DNA of 64,000 nt, from assembly GCF_014596085.1 (NCBI RefSeq), contig NZ_JACCJY010000016.1, positions 114,953 to 178,952 of the forward strand, in the 5' to 3' direction. This document shows positions 9,621-17,644 of this stretch, in pieces (positions within the stretch are counted from its first letter, which is position 1; each line of letters begins with the position of its first letter). The notes beneath the pieces were generated by a model that ran no database searches, had not been told where the DNA came from, and saw nothing but the letters and a program-made list of their open reading frames with translations. Source of the DNA: Azospirillum tabaci (GTDB taxonomy: Bacteria > Pseudomonadota > Alphaproteobacteria > Azospirillales > Azospirillaceae). The translations under genes and the position numbers were made by a program.

Positions 9621-10703
9621 ATGCCGCTCCCGAAACCTCTTGGTTTTGCTCTTGTTGGCTGCGGCCGCATTGCCCGCAAGCATGCCGAATTGCTGTCCAA
9701 CGGCCAGATCGCCGATGCCCGGCTGGTCGCCGTCTGCGATACGGCGCCGGAACGGGCCAAAGCCTATGGAGACGCCTACAACGTCCCGGCCTTCACCGGC
9801 GCGGAGGCGATGATGGCTGCCATAGGCGATGCGATCGACGTCGTGTCGATTCTCACGCCCAGCGGCAATCACGCGCCGATGTGCATCGCGCTCGCCCCCC
9901 ATGGGAAGCACATCGTGGTCGAGAAGCCGATGGCTTTGACGCTCGACGACGCGGAGGCGATGATTCGCGCCTGCGATCTGGCACGGGTGAAGCTGTTCGT
10001 GGTCAAGCAGAACCGCTTCAATCCCCCGGTCATGAAAATGCGGGAAGCGTTCGAAGCCGGACGCTTCGGGCGGATCGCCATGGGCTCGGTGCGCGTTCGC
10101 TGGCGGCGCGATCAACGCTACTACGACCAGGATGCGTGGCGTGGAACCTGGGCGGACGACGGCGGTGTCTTCGCCAACCAGGCGAGCCACCACATCGACC
10201 TTCTGGAATGGTTTCTCGGCGAACCGGAAAGCGTGTACGCGACCGCGCGAACCGCCTTCGTGGACATTGAAACCGAAGACACCGGGGTCGCGGTGATCCG
10301 TTTCCGCAACGGCGCCATAGGCATCGTAGAGGCGACGACGGCAGCGCGCCCCAAGGATCTGGAAGGATCCCTGTCGCTGCTGGGCGAGCATGGAACGGTC
10401 GAGATCGCCGGCTTTGCCGTGAATGAAGTCCGTACTTGGCAATTCGCCAACGCAAGCGCGGAAGATGCGGAGGTTTTCGAGCGCTACCAAACCATGCCGC
10501 CGGACGTCTACGGCTTCGGCCACAGGACCTATCTGAATCATGTGGTCGATTGCATCCGGAACGACGCGAAGGCGCTCGTGGACGGGCTGGAAGGCCGGAA
10601 GTCGCTTGAGCTGATCTCTGCCATCTACGAATCGATCTTCAGCGGTCAGGAAGTGCGCCTGCGCTTCCGCCCTCAGCACAGCCGCCTCGGCCTCCGCCGA
10701 TGA
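9621..10703 (+). CDS. Gfo/Idh/MocA-family oxidoreductase (WbpB/WlbA-like)
   Basis: 360 residues from the ATG at 9621 (a GTG 12 bases upstream is also in frame). The N-terminus has the Rossmann motif ALVGCGRIARKHAE, followed by DVVSILTPSGNHAPM and the family signature VVEKPMAL near residue 97, whose Lys is the usual catalytic residue. A second fingerprint is GGVFANQASHHIDLLEWFLG near residue 180. Proteins like this oxidise C3 of a UDP-HexNAc uronate in 2,3-diamino-sugar pathways. The next gene, overlapping by ATGA, is a DegT/DnrJ aminotransferase, exactly the partner that would aminate the 3-keto product. Substrate assignment is inference from this pairing. Confidence 0.88.
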   Translation: MPLPKPLGFALVGCGRIARKHAELLSNGQIADARLVAVCDTAPERAKAYGDAYNVPAFTGAEAMMAAIGDAIDVVSILTPSGNHAPMCIALAPHGKHIVVEKPMALTLDDAEAMIRACDLARVKLFVVKQNRFNPPVMKMREAFEAGRFGRIAMGSVRVRWRRDQRYYDQDAWRGTWADDGGVFANQASHHIDLLEWFLGEPESVYATARTAFVDIETEDTGVAVIRFRNGAIGIVEATTAARPKDLEGSLSLLGEHGTVEIAGFAVNEVRTWQFANASAEDAEVFERYQTMPPDVYGFGHRTYLNHVVDCIRNDAKALVDGLEGRKSLELISAIYESIFSGQEVRLRFRPQHSRLGLRR

Positions 10704-11812
10704 CCGAAATCTCCATCCCGCTCGTCAATCTCCACCGTCAGTTCCTTGAGGTGAAGGACGAGATCGAGCGCGGCATCGCCGCTGTCCTTGCGTCCCAGAA
10801 ATTCATCAAGGGCCCCGCCGTTCGTTCGTTCGAGACGGCTTGGCTTGCCGCGATCGGCGCCCGCCACGGCAGTGGATGCAGCAACGGAACGGCCGCCCTG
10901 TCGATCGCACTGGAGGCGTTGGGCATCGGCCCCGGCGACGAGGTTGTCACCAGCGCCCACACCTTCTTCGCCACCGGAGAAGCGATTCGCCATGTCGGCG
11001 CCACACCGGTTTTCGCGGACATCGAGCGGGCCTCCTACACCCTGGATCCCACGGCCGTGGAAGCCGCCATCACCCCGCGGACACGGGCCATTCTTCCAGT
11101 CCATATCTATGGCGCGGCCGCGGACATGGACACACTGTCGGCCATCGCTGCCCGGCATGGGCTGAAGGTGGTCGAGGACGCCGCGCAGGCCCATCTCGCC
11201 ACCCTGAACGGACGGTTCCTGGGAGCGCTCGGAGACGCCGGCTGCTTCAGTTTCTACCCCGGCAAGAATCTGGGGGCCTACGGCGATGCCGGCTTCATCG
11301 TCGTGCGCGACGCCACGGTCGTGGACCGCGTGTCGCGCCTAATCGACCACGGCCGGCGTTCCAAATACGTGCACGACATCGTTGGCTACAACCATCGCAT
11401 GGACGATCTCCAGGCGGCAGTCCTCGAAGCCAAGCTGGCCCATCTGCCCGCCTGGACCACGCGGCGCCGGTCGCTCGCCGCGCTCTATGACGAGCGCCTG
11501 AAAGCCCATGGCTTCAAGGTGCTGGAGCCGAGGGCAGGGTCCCTGCCGGCCTATCATCTCTACGTCGTCGAGACGTCAAACCGCGAGGATGCCATGGAGG
11601 CGATGCGCCGCCAGGGCATCGACACCGGTGTGCATTACCCGGTGCCCCTGCACCGGCAGCCGGCCTTCGACGGACTGGGCTACGGCACCGGCAGCCTGCC
11701 GGTGACGGAAACGGCGGCAGACCGGGTGATGAGCCTGCCCCTGTGCGGTTCCCTCACCGAGGACGAGGCTCACCGCGTCTGCGACGCGTTCCTGGGGACA
11801 GCCCGTCCCTGA
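10700..11812 (+). CDS. DegT/DnrJ/EryC1/StrS-family sugar aminotransferase (WbpE-like)
   Basis: 370 residues, starting inside the stop codon of the oxidoreductase. PLP-dependent fold type I: the N-terminal IPLVNLHRQFLEVKDEI, the cofactor loop GCSNGTAALSIALEAL, the VVEDAAQAH aspartate that contacts the PLP ring nitrogen, and the internal-aldimine lysine in FYPGKNLGAYGDAG near residue 190. The GYNHRMDDLQAAVLEAKL and GVHYPVPLHRQPAF motifs are those of WbpE/ArnB-type enzymes. It should transaminate a keto-sugar nucleotide, most plausibly the 3-keto product of the preceding dehydrogenase. Normal length and motifs; no sign of damage. Confidence 0.92.
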   Translation: MTEISIPLVNLHRQFLEVKDEIERGIAAVLASQKFIKGPAVRSFETAWLAAIGARHGSGCSNGTAALSIALEALGIGPGDEVVTSAHTFFATGEAIRHVGATPVFADIERASYTLDPTAVEAAITPRTRAILPVHIYGAAADMDTLSAIAARHGLKVVEDAAQAHLATLNGRFLGALGDAGCFSFYPGKNLGAYGDAGFIVVRDATVVDRVSRLIDHGRRSKYVHDIVGYNHRMDDLQAAVLEAKLAHLPAWTTRRRSLAALYDERLKAHGFKVLEPRAGSLPAYHLYVVETSNREDAMEAMRRQGIDTGVHYPVPLHRQPAFDGLGYGTGSLPVTETAADRVMSLPLCGSLTEDEAHRVCDAFLGTARP

Positions 11813-11849
11813 CACAGCAAGCCTTCCCCGATACTCTATCCGTAACGCC

Positions 11850-12776
11850 ATGGACCCGATGCCAGGGAAAGAAGACCGTCCGGCCACACCCCGCCTTCAG
11901 AACCCGATCGCCGAACGGCTGGCCTCCTTGGGGGTCATCGACCGCGACGCGGTGATTCCTTATCACCCCCGCGTCCGCGACCGCGACGACGTCACCGTTC
12001 TCCGGTGCACACGGTCGGGCGTCATCTTCCTGGCGCGCACTGATCACATGAATCTCGCACACTACGAGGGCAAGGACGGCGCCTTCGCGGTCCAGGACGG
12101 CGACAGCGTTCTCACGCCAGCAGAACTGGACGACAGCGCCCGGCGCGCCGCGGATTTCGGCGCTTTCATCCGGGGGCGCCGCTGGCTGGACGTCGGCTGC
12201 GGACGGGGCGGCGTCCTCGATCGTCTCCACTCCGATGCCCGGGAGGCCGTCGGTGTCGAACCGAACGCGACCCAGCGCGGCGCGGCGACACGGCGGGGCC
12301 TTCATGTGGTTGGCTCCCTGACCAAGTTGGGAGACCGCCGCTTCGATACGATCACCCTGTTCCACGTGTTCGAGCATCTGCTGGAGCCGGAACGAATGTT
12401 GGCGGATCTGAGGGCACGGCTGGCGCCGGACGGACAACTCGTCATCGAAGTGCCCCACGCACGCGACGCGCTGCTCGATCTGTACGATTGCGAGGCATTC
12501 CGCCGCTTCACCCTATGGAGCGAGCATCTCGTCCTGCACACGCGCGAGAGCCTGGAAGCGCTCGTGCGCGCAGCCGGGTACACCGACGTGACCATCACCG
12601 GGTATCAGCGCTATCCCGTCGCAAATCATCTGCATTGGCTTCGGCACGGGCGTCCGGGCGGGCACGCGCTGTGGAGCGAGCTTGCCGGCGAGGCCTTGCA
12701 CAACGCCTATGCCGCGACGCTGGACGCACTCGATCGGACCGACACGCTGGTCGCCCACGTGCGCCTTCAAGGGTAG
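11850..12776 (+). CDS. Class I SAM-dependent methyltransferase
   Basis: 308 residues. The core of a class I Rossmann methyltransferase is plain: motif I WLDVGCGRGGVLDRL near residue 112, an acidic VGVEPN after the second strand, then FDTITLFHVFEHLLEPERML near residue 170 and LVIEVPHARDALL. This UbiG/class XI-type arrangement (HVFEH) is common in sugar O- or C-methyltransferases of O-antigen loci. The ~90 residues before motif I carry no zinc-binding cysteine cluster, so it is not a typical TylM3/EvaC-type C-methyltransferase. It lies 37 bases after the aminotransferase in the same direction. Methylation of a sugar in this glycan is a reasonable inference; the target is unknown. Confidence 0.82.
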   Translation: MDPMPGKEDRPATPRLQNPIAERLASLGVIDRDAVIPYHPRVRDRDDVTVLRCTRSGVIFLARTDHMNLAHYEGKDGAFAVQDGDSVLTPAELDDSARRAADFGAFIRGRRWLDVGCGRGGVLDRLHSDAREAVGVEPNATQRGAATRRGLHVVGSLTKLGDRRFDTITLFHVFEHLLEPERMLADLRARLAPDGQLVIEVPHARDALLDLYDCEAFRRFTLWSEHLVLHTRESLEALVRAAGYTDVTITGYQRYPVANHLHWLRHGRPGGHALWSELAGEALHNAYAATLDALDRTDTLVAHVRLQG

Positions 12777-12803
12777 TGCCCGCAAGGACGCTATTCTGGG
12801 CGA

Positions 12804-13475
12804 TCAGCCGACCACCATGTAGGACGGCGTGGCAGCGAAGGGAAAACGCCGGACGCCCCCACCATCGGCCCACATACCGGCGAAACAGGCGTCGATGGCC
12901 GCGGTTTCGCCCGGAAACACTCCGTAATTATCCAAGAGAACGACGCCGTTCCGCGACATGCGCGGATAGAGATGCTCAAGCACGATGCGCGCCGGTTCGA
13001 GGACGTCGGTGTCGAGGTTCAGAAGGGCGATCTTGAGGCCAGGATTGCGCTCGACAAACGCCGGCACCGTTTCCAGAATATCGCCGGCAATCAACTCGAC
13101 ATTCCGGGCGCAGCCCTTGCGCTGCAGAACATCCATCAGCTGCCGGTCGGAAATGCTGCTTGCACCAGCGGCAGCGATGAATCCCGTCCGCAACATCTGA
13201 TCGTCCGCATAACCCGTCTTGGGAAATTCCGCGAAGGTGTCGAACGCGATCATCCGCCGGGATTCGGCGCCCCCAAACATCTCGCGAAAGGCGGCGAAAC
13301 GAACGAATGACGCTCCCTTGAACACGCCGCACTCAAGAATGACGCCGGGAACATCCCGTATCATCTTGAAGGCCTCATAATGCGCGATCGCCTTGGCGAT
13401 CCGGCTCGGTTGGCAGGTCAAGTAGAAGTCATTCTCGTAAGCGAAGGCTTTCTCGAAATCAGGAAGGTCGATCAT
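12804..13475 (-). CDS. TylF/MycF-like O-methyltransferase (macrocin-O-methyltransferase family)
   Basis: 223 residues. The start was set at the ATG at 13475 because AAGGGA sits 7 bases upstream; an earlier in-frame start lacks a site. The sequence has the TylF-family layout: ILECGVFKGASFVRFA (SAM loop), RRMIAFDTFAEFPKTG, then KIALLNLDTDVLEPARIVLEHLYPRM and GVVLLDNYGVFPGETAAID, with the acidic residues that bind the metal needed by this family. Known members methylate deoxysugar hydroxyls. It is transcribed leftwards, convergent with the class I methyltransferase, and begins the minus-strand set that runs to 19329. Sugar methylation is likely, the exact position unknown. Confidence 0.85.
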   Translation of the reverse strand: MIDLPDFEKAFAYENDFYLTCQPSRIAKAIAHYEAFKMIRDVPGVILECGVFKGASFVRFAAFREMFGGAESRRMIAFDTFAEFPKTGYADDQMLRTGFIAAAGASSISDRQLMDVLQRKGCARNVELIAGDILETVPAFVERNPGLKIALLNLDTDVLEPARIVLEHLYPRMSRNGVVLLDNYGVFPGETAAIDACFAGMWADGGGVRRFPFAATPSYMVVG

Positions 13476-13539
13476 TGCATTCCCTTGTTGAACGCCGCCC
13501 GGCCGGCACGACACGCCCCGCCCGACACACGGCTCTGCC

Positions 13540-15057
13540 TCAGCCCTCGGCGACGAACAGGCGGTGACAATAGCGGAAATTTGAGATCCCTGCCCTGGCC
13601 AGCGTCCGGGCTATGGCAAAACGCGACCCCACGGATGCGATGAGGATCTGGTGTGTCGCCCGATGCAGCGGAACATATTGGCGAAGCGATTGTACCGGCA
13701 ATCCGGCCTCCTCGCCAGACCGCTCCGTTTCAAGGAAGCCGACGACGTTGTCGTAGCCGCTCGCACGCAACATCTCCAGCAGCGTCCGGCCATGCACGCC
13801 CGCACCGTAGATGTGGATCGGGGCATCCTTCCGCAGAGTGGCCCGCAGGGCCGCCTCGTCCTCGATGCCGAGGAGCGCCGAATCAACCTTCAGGATCTCC
13901 TCGTCGATCGCACCGCAGGGCATGTCCGAATGCCACAACAGCCAGCCTATGACCACCTTGGCGTCGTAGGCTGACGGATAATCCATGAAGGCACGGGCGG
14001 GGCGGGCCATGATCTCTTGGAACTCTGCCTCCGAAAGGCCCAGCTTCTTCAGGACATACTGGGTCTGCCGATGGATTTCGGAGTCGGGAGCGGGGGGCAA
14101 CTCCAGCCGCCGCAACGCCTCGCTTCGCGCCATTTGTCCGGACAGGACCAAGCTGGCCAGATGGGCGCGCCGCTTGTCATACCCATGCCGGCGCGGCAGG
14201 AGCGCATTCTGGAAAAACACCGTGAACCGCGATTCGCCATGCTTGCCCTCATAGCGCCGGAACGCGTATTCCCGCTCCAGGAAGGCGGTCGCCTCCTCCT
14301 TGACATAGGGGATGAAGTTGAGCGGCGACAGCGTTTCCAGCCGCAGATCCGCTGGATAGCCCCAGGTGATGGCGGTCGCCTCCATAAAGCTCAGCAATGG
14401 GTAGGTCCGCAAGGGGCGATCGCCGAACAACCTGTTGATGGCCTGGATCTGGACGGCGTCGAGGTTGTCGTACCCCCAGACGCGGGGCAGCACGCTTTCC
14501 GTCGCGCGGTTGAAGCCGTTGATCAGATAGCGGATGCCGTGAGCCTGCGCCACCCGGAATAGGCTGGCGAAGATCGCGTGATCCTGGGGAACGTCTTGAT
14601 TGGCAACCCCCGAGCGGAGAAAGGCCAATTGCAGGCTCCGCATCTCCTGCCAATCGATGACTTCGGTGTGCAGGTCGAGGTCAAGCTTGCGCAGGACCAT
14701 CTCGATGTTGCGCTGGGCCAGATCCGTGTTCCAGCCTGTGTCGACATGCACCGCCAGCGGACGCAATCCCTGCGTCACCACCCAATGCAAAAGGTAGGTG
14801 CTGTCCACCCCACCACTGAGCCCCACGATGCAATCGTAGTCCTGCCCGGCCCCCGCCGCCCGGATTTCTGCAATCTTGCGCGGAAGGATACCGTGCGGGT
14901 CCTCGCCGAGGCGGCCTTCGTGGACCACCGCACGGTCGAACCCATGGCAATAGCTGCAAACGCCGGCCGAGTCGAAGCGGATGTGCGTGTCGGAGGTGTC
15001 CATCACGCAACGCACGCAGATTTGGTAATTGGAGACGCCGGGCGTCGTTATGGTCAT
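13540..15057 (-). CDS. N-acetyl sugar amidotransferase (WbpG/PseA-like) with extra C-terminal Rossmann-type domain
   Basis: 505 residues. Residues 1-~370 are the N-acetyl sugar amidotransferase family: paired cysteines CVRCVMD and CSYCHGF near residues 14-39, the PP-loop VGLSGGVDSTYLLHW near residue 80, and NGFNRATES. WbpG and PseA relatives turn an acetamido group into an acetamidino group with ammonia from a glutaminase. From about residue 410 a separate segment reads IHIYGAGVHGRTLLEML, VVGFLETE and HQILIASVGSRFAIAR, resembling the nucleotide-binding part of PglD-type or short Rossmann proteins. Family members usually end near 380 residues, so this is a fusion. It is 64 bases from the TylF-like gene. 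No HisH/HisF-type glutaminase is seen nearby. Confidence 0.88.
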   Translation of the reverse strand: MTITTPGVSNYQICVRCVMDTSDTHIRFDSAGVCSYCHGFDRAVVHEGRLGEDPHGILPRKIAEIRAAGAGQDYDCIVGLSGGVDSTYLLHWVVTQGLRPLAVHVDTGWNTDLAQRNIEMVLRKLDLDLHTEVIDWQEMRSLQLAFLRSGVANQDVPQDHAIFASLFRVAQAHGIRYLINGFNRATESVLPRVWGYDNLDAVQIQAINRLFGDRPLRTYPLLSFMEATAITWGYPADLRLETLSPLNFIPYVKEEATAFLEREYAFRRYEGKHGESRFTVFFQNALLPRRHGYDKRRAHLASLVLSGQMARSEALRRLELPPAPDSEIHRQTQYVLKKLGLSEAEFQEIMARPARAFMDYPSAYDAKVVIGWLLWHSDMPCGAIDEEILKVDSALLGIEDEAALRATLRKDAPIHIYGAGVHGRTLLEMLRASGYDNVVGFLETERSGEEAGLPVQSLRQYVPLHRATHQILIASVGSRFAIARTLARAGISNFRYCHRLFVAEG

Positions 15058-15097
15058 GGTGCGTCTTCTCCCGAGAGATGGTCAAGAACCGGCGCCA

Positions 15098-17644
15098 TCA
15101 TCGGCCATGCAGGAAGGGCAACCTGCAAGCTGGCATCACGGCCGTCGCTTGCGCCCCCGCATCGAAAACCGCGTTGGCCATGCCGGCGTTGTCCCGCCGG
15201 AAGCGCATCAGCCAGTCCGCACGGGTTGTGTCGGCGGGTCTCCAGCCATTCAGCACCTTCTCTTCGAGCAGGACGGCCGCGGCACCCGGATCCGGCGGCA
15301 GCCGAAGCACGAGGTCGCCGGGCAATTCATCGGAGAAAGCTGTCGGATTGCCGCACACCGCCACGGCCGGTGCGCACGCCAGGCTTTTCACCAGCGCGGC
15401 TTCGATGGGAGCGGACCAGAGCGAGGGAACCAGCGTCATGGCGGAGCGAGCCACCGCATCGGCCAGCCCGTTGTCCCAGCGGGCGGGCTGAAAAACCGCA
15501 TTCCCAGGTGGATCGCAAGCGAGCGGCACCCCGAATGGAAACAGGAAACGCAGGCGCGGCGCATGTCGCGCTACCTCCACGCTCCACCGCGCGCCTTTGG
15601 CCGGATGGTCGGTACCATGGAACACCACGGTGTGCGCGTCATCCGGGGCTGGCGGGGGGCCGGGAGAAGCCGGGGCAAGCAAACGCCCGAGTTCCTCGGT
15701 CCACATGCCGATGACCGGAATGGGAACCGCCTCACCGAACTGCGACCTCGCCAACGCGGCCTGCCGGGCATTCTGGGCAAGCAGCCGCACGCGCCCCGCC
15801 CGGACGAGCGGCCGCAGCCGGTCGATCCACGCCACGGCGTCGGGGTTGGACACCGGAAACGGAAGGCAGCCGTTGGCCTCTGCCCACTCCGTCGCACCGC
15901 CCAGGCAGGCCGTGCAGGCCCCCGTTTCCCCGGTCCGGTGGTTGTAGCTGCGAACGCAGAAAAAGCTGGAGTCCAGCAGGTAGAGCAGCGGCGGCCGGGC
16001 GCTCCGTTCGATCACGGACAGCGTGCGGGCAAACCCGATGAGTTGGGGGTGGAACAACAGGACCGGCACGCCGGAGAGAAGTGCTGCATCGAGATCTGAG
16101 TCGTCGGACACCGGCCCCGGCTTCAGCCAGGAAACACGGCGGCCCCCGTACTGCGCAGCGGCAACGATCCCGGCAAGCGCGGCCCCGGCTCCCCCTTCGC
16201 CCGGATTGACTCCGGTGACGACCAGGAGGTCGGTCATGGAACCGGCGGGGTGCGGCGCCACGGAAATGGGCGCCATGCACCGCGTGGCGGCGATTCGGGC
16301 CAGAGCATCGGCGACGGCCGGGTCGCCGGGCCGCTCCCCGGCCAGCCGCCGCAACTCCGCCTCGGCCCCGTCCAGATCGCCGAGGCCCGCTGCTGCGGCG
16401 GCAAGAGCGCCCCTCAGGGCCAAGTCCGTGGAGTGGGCGGCCGCCCGGCACAGATGCCCGAACGCGGCCATGGGGCGCCCGGCCGCAAGCGCGCCGAGGC
16501 CGCTTGCCGTGTGATCGGAACCACTGCCCCCCCACGTGCGCGCACCGTTGGCGGCGCGCGCCAAGGCACGACGCAGCATCGCGTCGAATTCCTCCGCCCG
16601 CCGCTCCATGGAATGTTCCACAAGGCAGCGCCTCTGCCCCGCCCGGGCGATCGCCTCCCGGTCTTCCGGATGGTCCAGGTAATGGCGGATTTTGTCGTGC
16701 AGTTCGTAACCGTCGCGGAACACCTCGATTTCACGACCCGGTTCGAACAGCGCCCGCACGCCCGGCCCATCCTCCGTCAGCAGGAAACTGCCGGTTCCGA
16801 CGGTCTCGACCATCCGCATATTCTGGCCGGCCTGCTCGGCAGAATCGATGTGAACGTTGAAGACGATGCGGCCACTGCGCAGGAAGCGGTGCATGGCGAC
16901 GCCCCACACCGGCCCCCCATCATGCATGTGGACGGCGGCCGGCAGGTCGTCCGGCGCACCGCACAGAAGACGATAGCGAACGCCGACCTCCCGCGACCAC
17001 CGCAACGGCAGCTTGCCCACGGACGTCAGCCGCCGAAGCCGCGTCCGGTGGTCGGGCGACACTTGGCCGGCGAAGACGACGTCCCAAGCCTTCGGCTCTT
17101 CAGCGACCGCTTCGGCTATCCAAGATGGAAAGCCCGGCCGGAAACGCTCGGTGGTGTGGGCGCCATGCTCCAGGGCTTGACGGGCAAAGCCATCGTCACT
17201 GGACAGCATGACGTCGTACTCGGAAAAGTCGGCATCCGTGGGAATCGGCGCAGCACGCCAGCCGACGACGAGGCGGGGTTTCCACGACAGCGCACGGAGG
17301 AAGCGGCTGTCGAACATGATCGGATCGACGATGTACAGGACATCCGGACGAGCATCCTCAATGCGCCGGGCGGTCAGCGCGATCAGGTCCTGGCGTGAAA
17401 ACGGCGGCGTCAGCGCCCGGTCGATCGCCCAGCGGGCCTGCTCCTGCCAAGCGTTGGCGATCAGGAGATCCGCCTCGTATCCGTGACGTCCAAGCCAGGG
17501 CGCCAGGATGTGCGCGGCACTGAAGCCGTCAGCCAGCAGGGCGTTCCGCTGCTTCTCCGGAGCAGCGGCCCTCAGCCACGGTTGCGCGCGATAGAACGTG
17601 CGCAGGTACTCGTCATAGAAGGTGTTGATCTGCAACAGCTTCAT
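15098..17644 (-). CDS. Large two-lobed glycosyltransferase-like protein (CgeB-like N-terminal half)
   Basis: 848 residues from the ATG at 17644, which overlaps the stop of the asparagine-synthase gene (ATGA); an upstream extension lies inside that gene and was rejected. The first ~400 residues resemble CgeB/Glyco_trans_1_2 proteins: KLLQINTFYDEYLRTFY, LYIVDPIMFDSRFLRAL, DVVFAGQVSPDHRTRL and MRMVETVGTGSFLLTEDGPG. The second half begins a new GT-B-like unit near residue 490 (LLVVTGVNPGEGGAGAALA) and contains a cysteine cluster FFCVRSYNHRTGETGACTAC with a further Cys about 15 residues on, then HTVVFHGTDHPAKG and SLWSAPIEAALVKSLACA. Two transferases in one chain, or one with an accessory module, is the inference. 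Expected to act in the cytoplasm on the same glycan. Confidence 0.75.
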   Translation of the reverse strand: MKLLQINTFYDEYLRTFYRAQPWLRAAAPEKQRNALLADGFSAAHILAPWLGRHGYEADLLIANAWQEQARWAIDRALTPPFSRQDLIALTARRIEDARPDVLYIVDPIMFDSRFLRALSWKPRLVVGWRAAPIPTDADFSEYDVMLSSDDGFARQALEHGAHTTERFRPGFPSWIAEAVAEEPKAWDVVFAGQVSPDHRTRLRRLTSVGKLPLRWSREVGVRYRLLCGAPDDLPAAVHMHDGGPVWGVAMHRFLRSGRIVFNVHIDSAEQAGQNMRMVETVGTGSFLLTEDGPGVRALFEPGREIEVFRDGYELHDKIRHYLDHPEDREAIARAGQRRCLVEHSMERRAEEFDAMLRRALARAANGARTWGGSGSDHTASGLGALAAGRPMAAFGHLCRAAAHSTDLALRGALAAAAAGLGDLDGAEAELRRLAGERPGDPAVADALARIAATRCMAPISVAPHPAGSMTDLLVVTGVNPGEGGAGAALAGIVAAAQYGGRRVSWLKPGPVSDDSDLDAALLSGVPVLLFHPQLIGFARTLSVIERSARPPLLYLLDSSFFCVRSYNHRTGETGACTACLGGATEWAEANGCLPFPVSNPDAVAWIDRLRPLVRAGRVRLLAQNARQAALARSQFGEAVPIPVIGMWTEELGRLLAPASPGPPPAPDDAHTVVFHGTDHPAKGARWSVEVARHAPRLRFLFPFGVPLACDPPGNAVFQPARWDNGLADAVARSAMTLVPSLWSAPIEAALVKSLACAPAVAVCGNPTAFSDELPGDLVLRLPPDPGAAAVLLEEKVLNGWRPADTTRADWLMRFRRDNAGMANAVFDAGAQATAVMPACRLPFLHGR

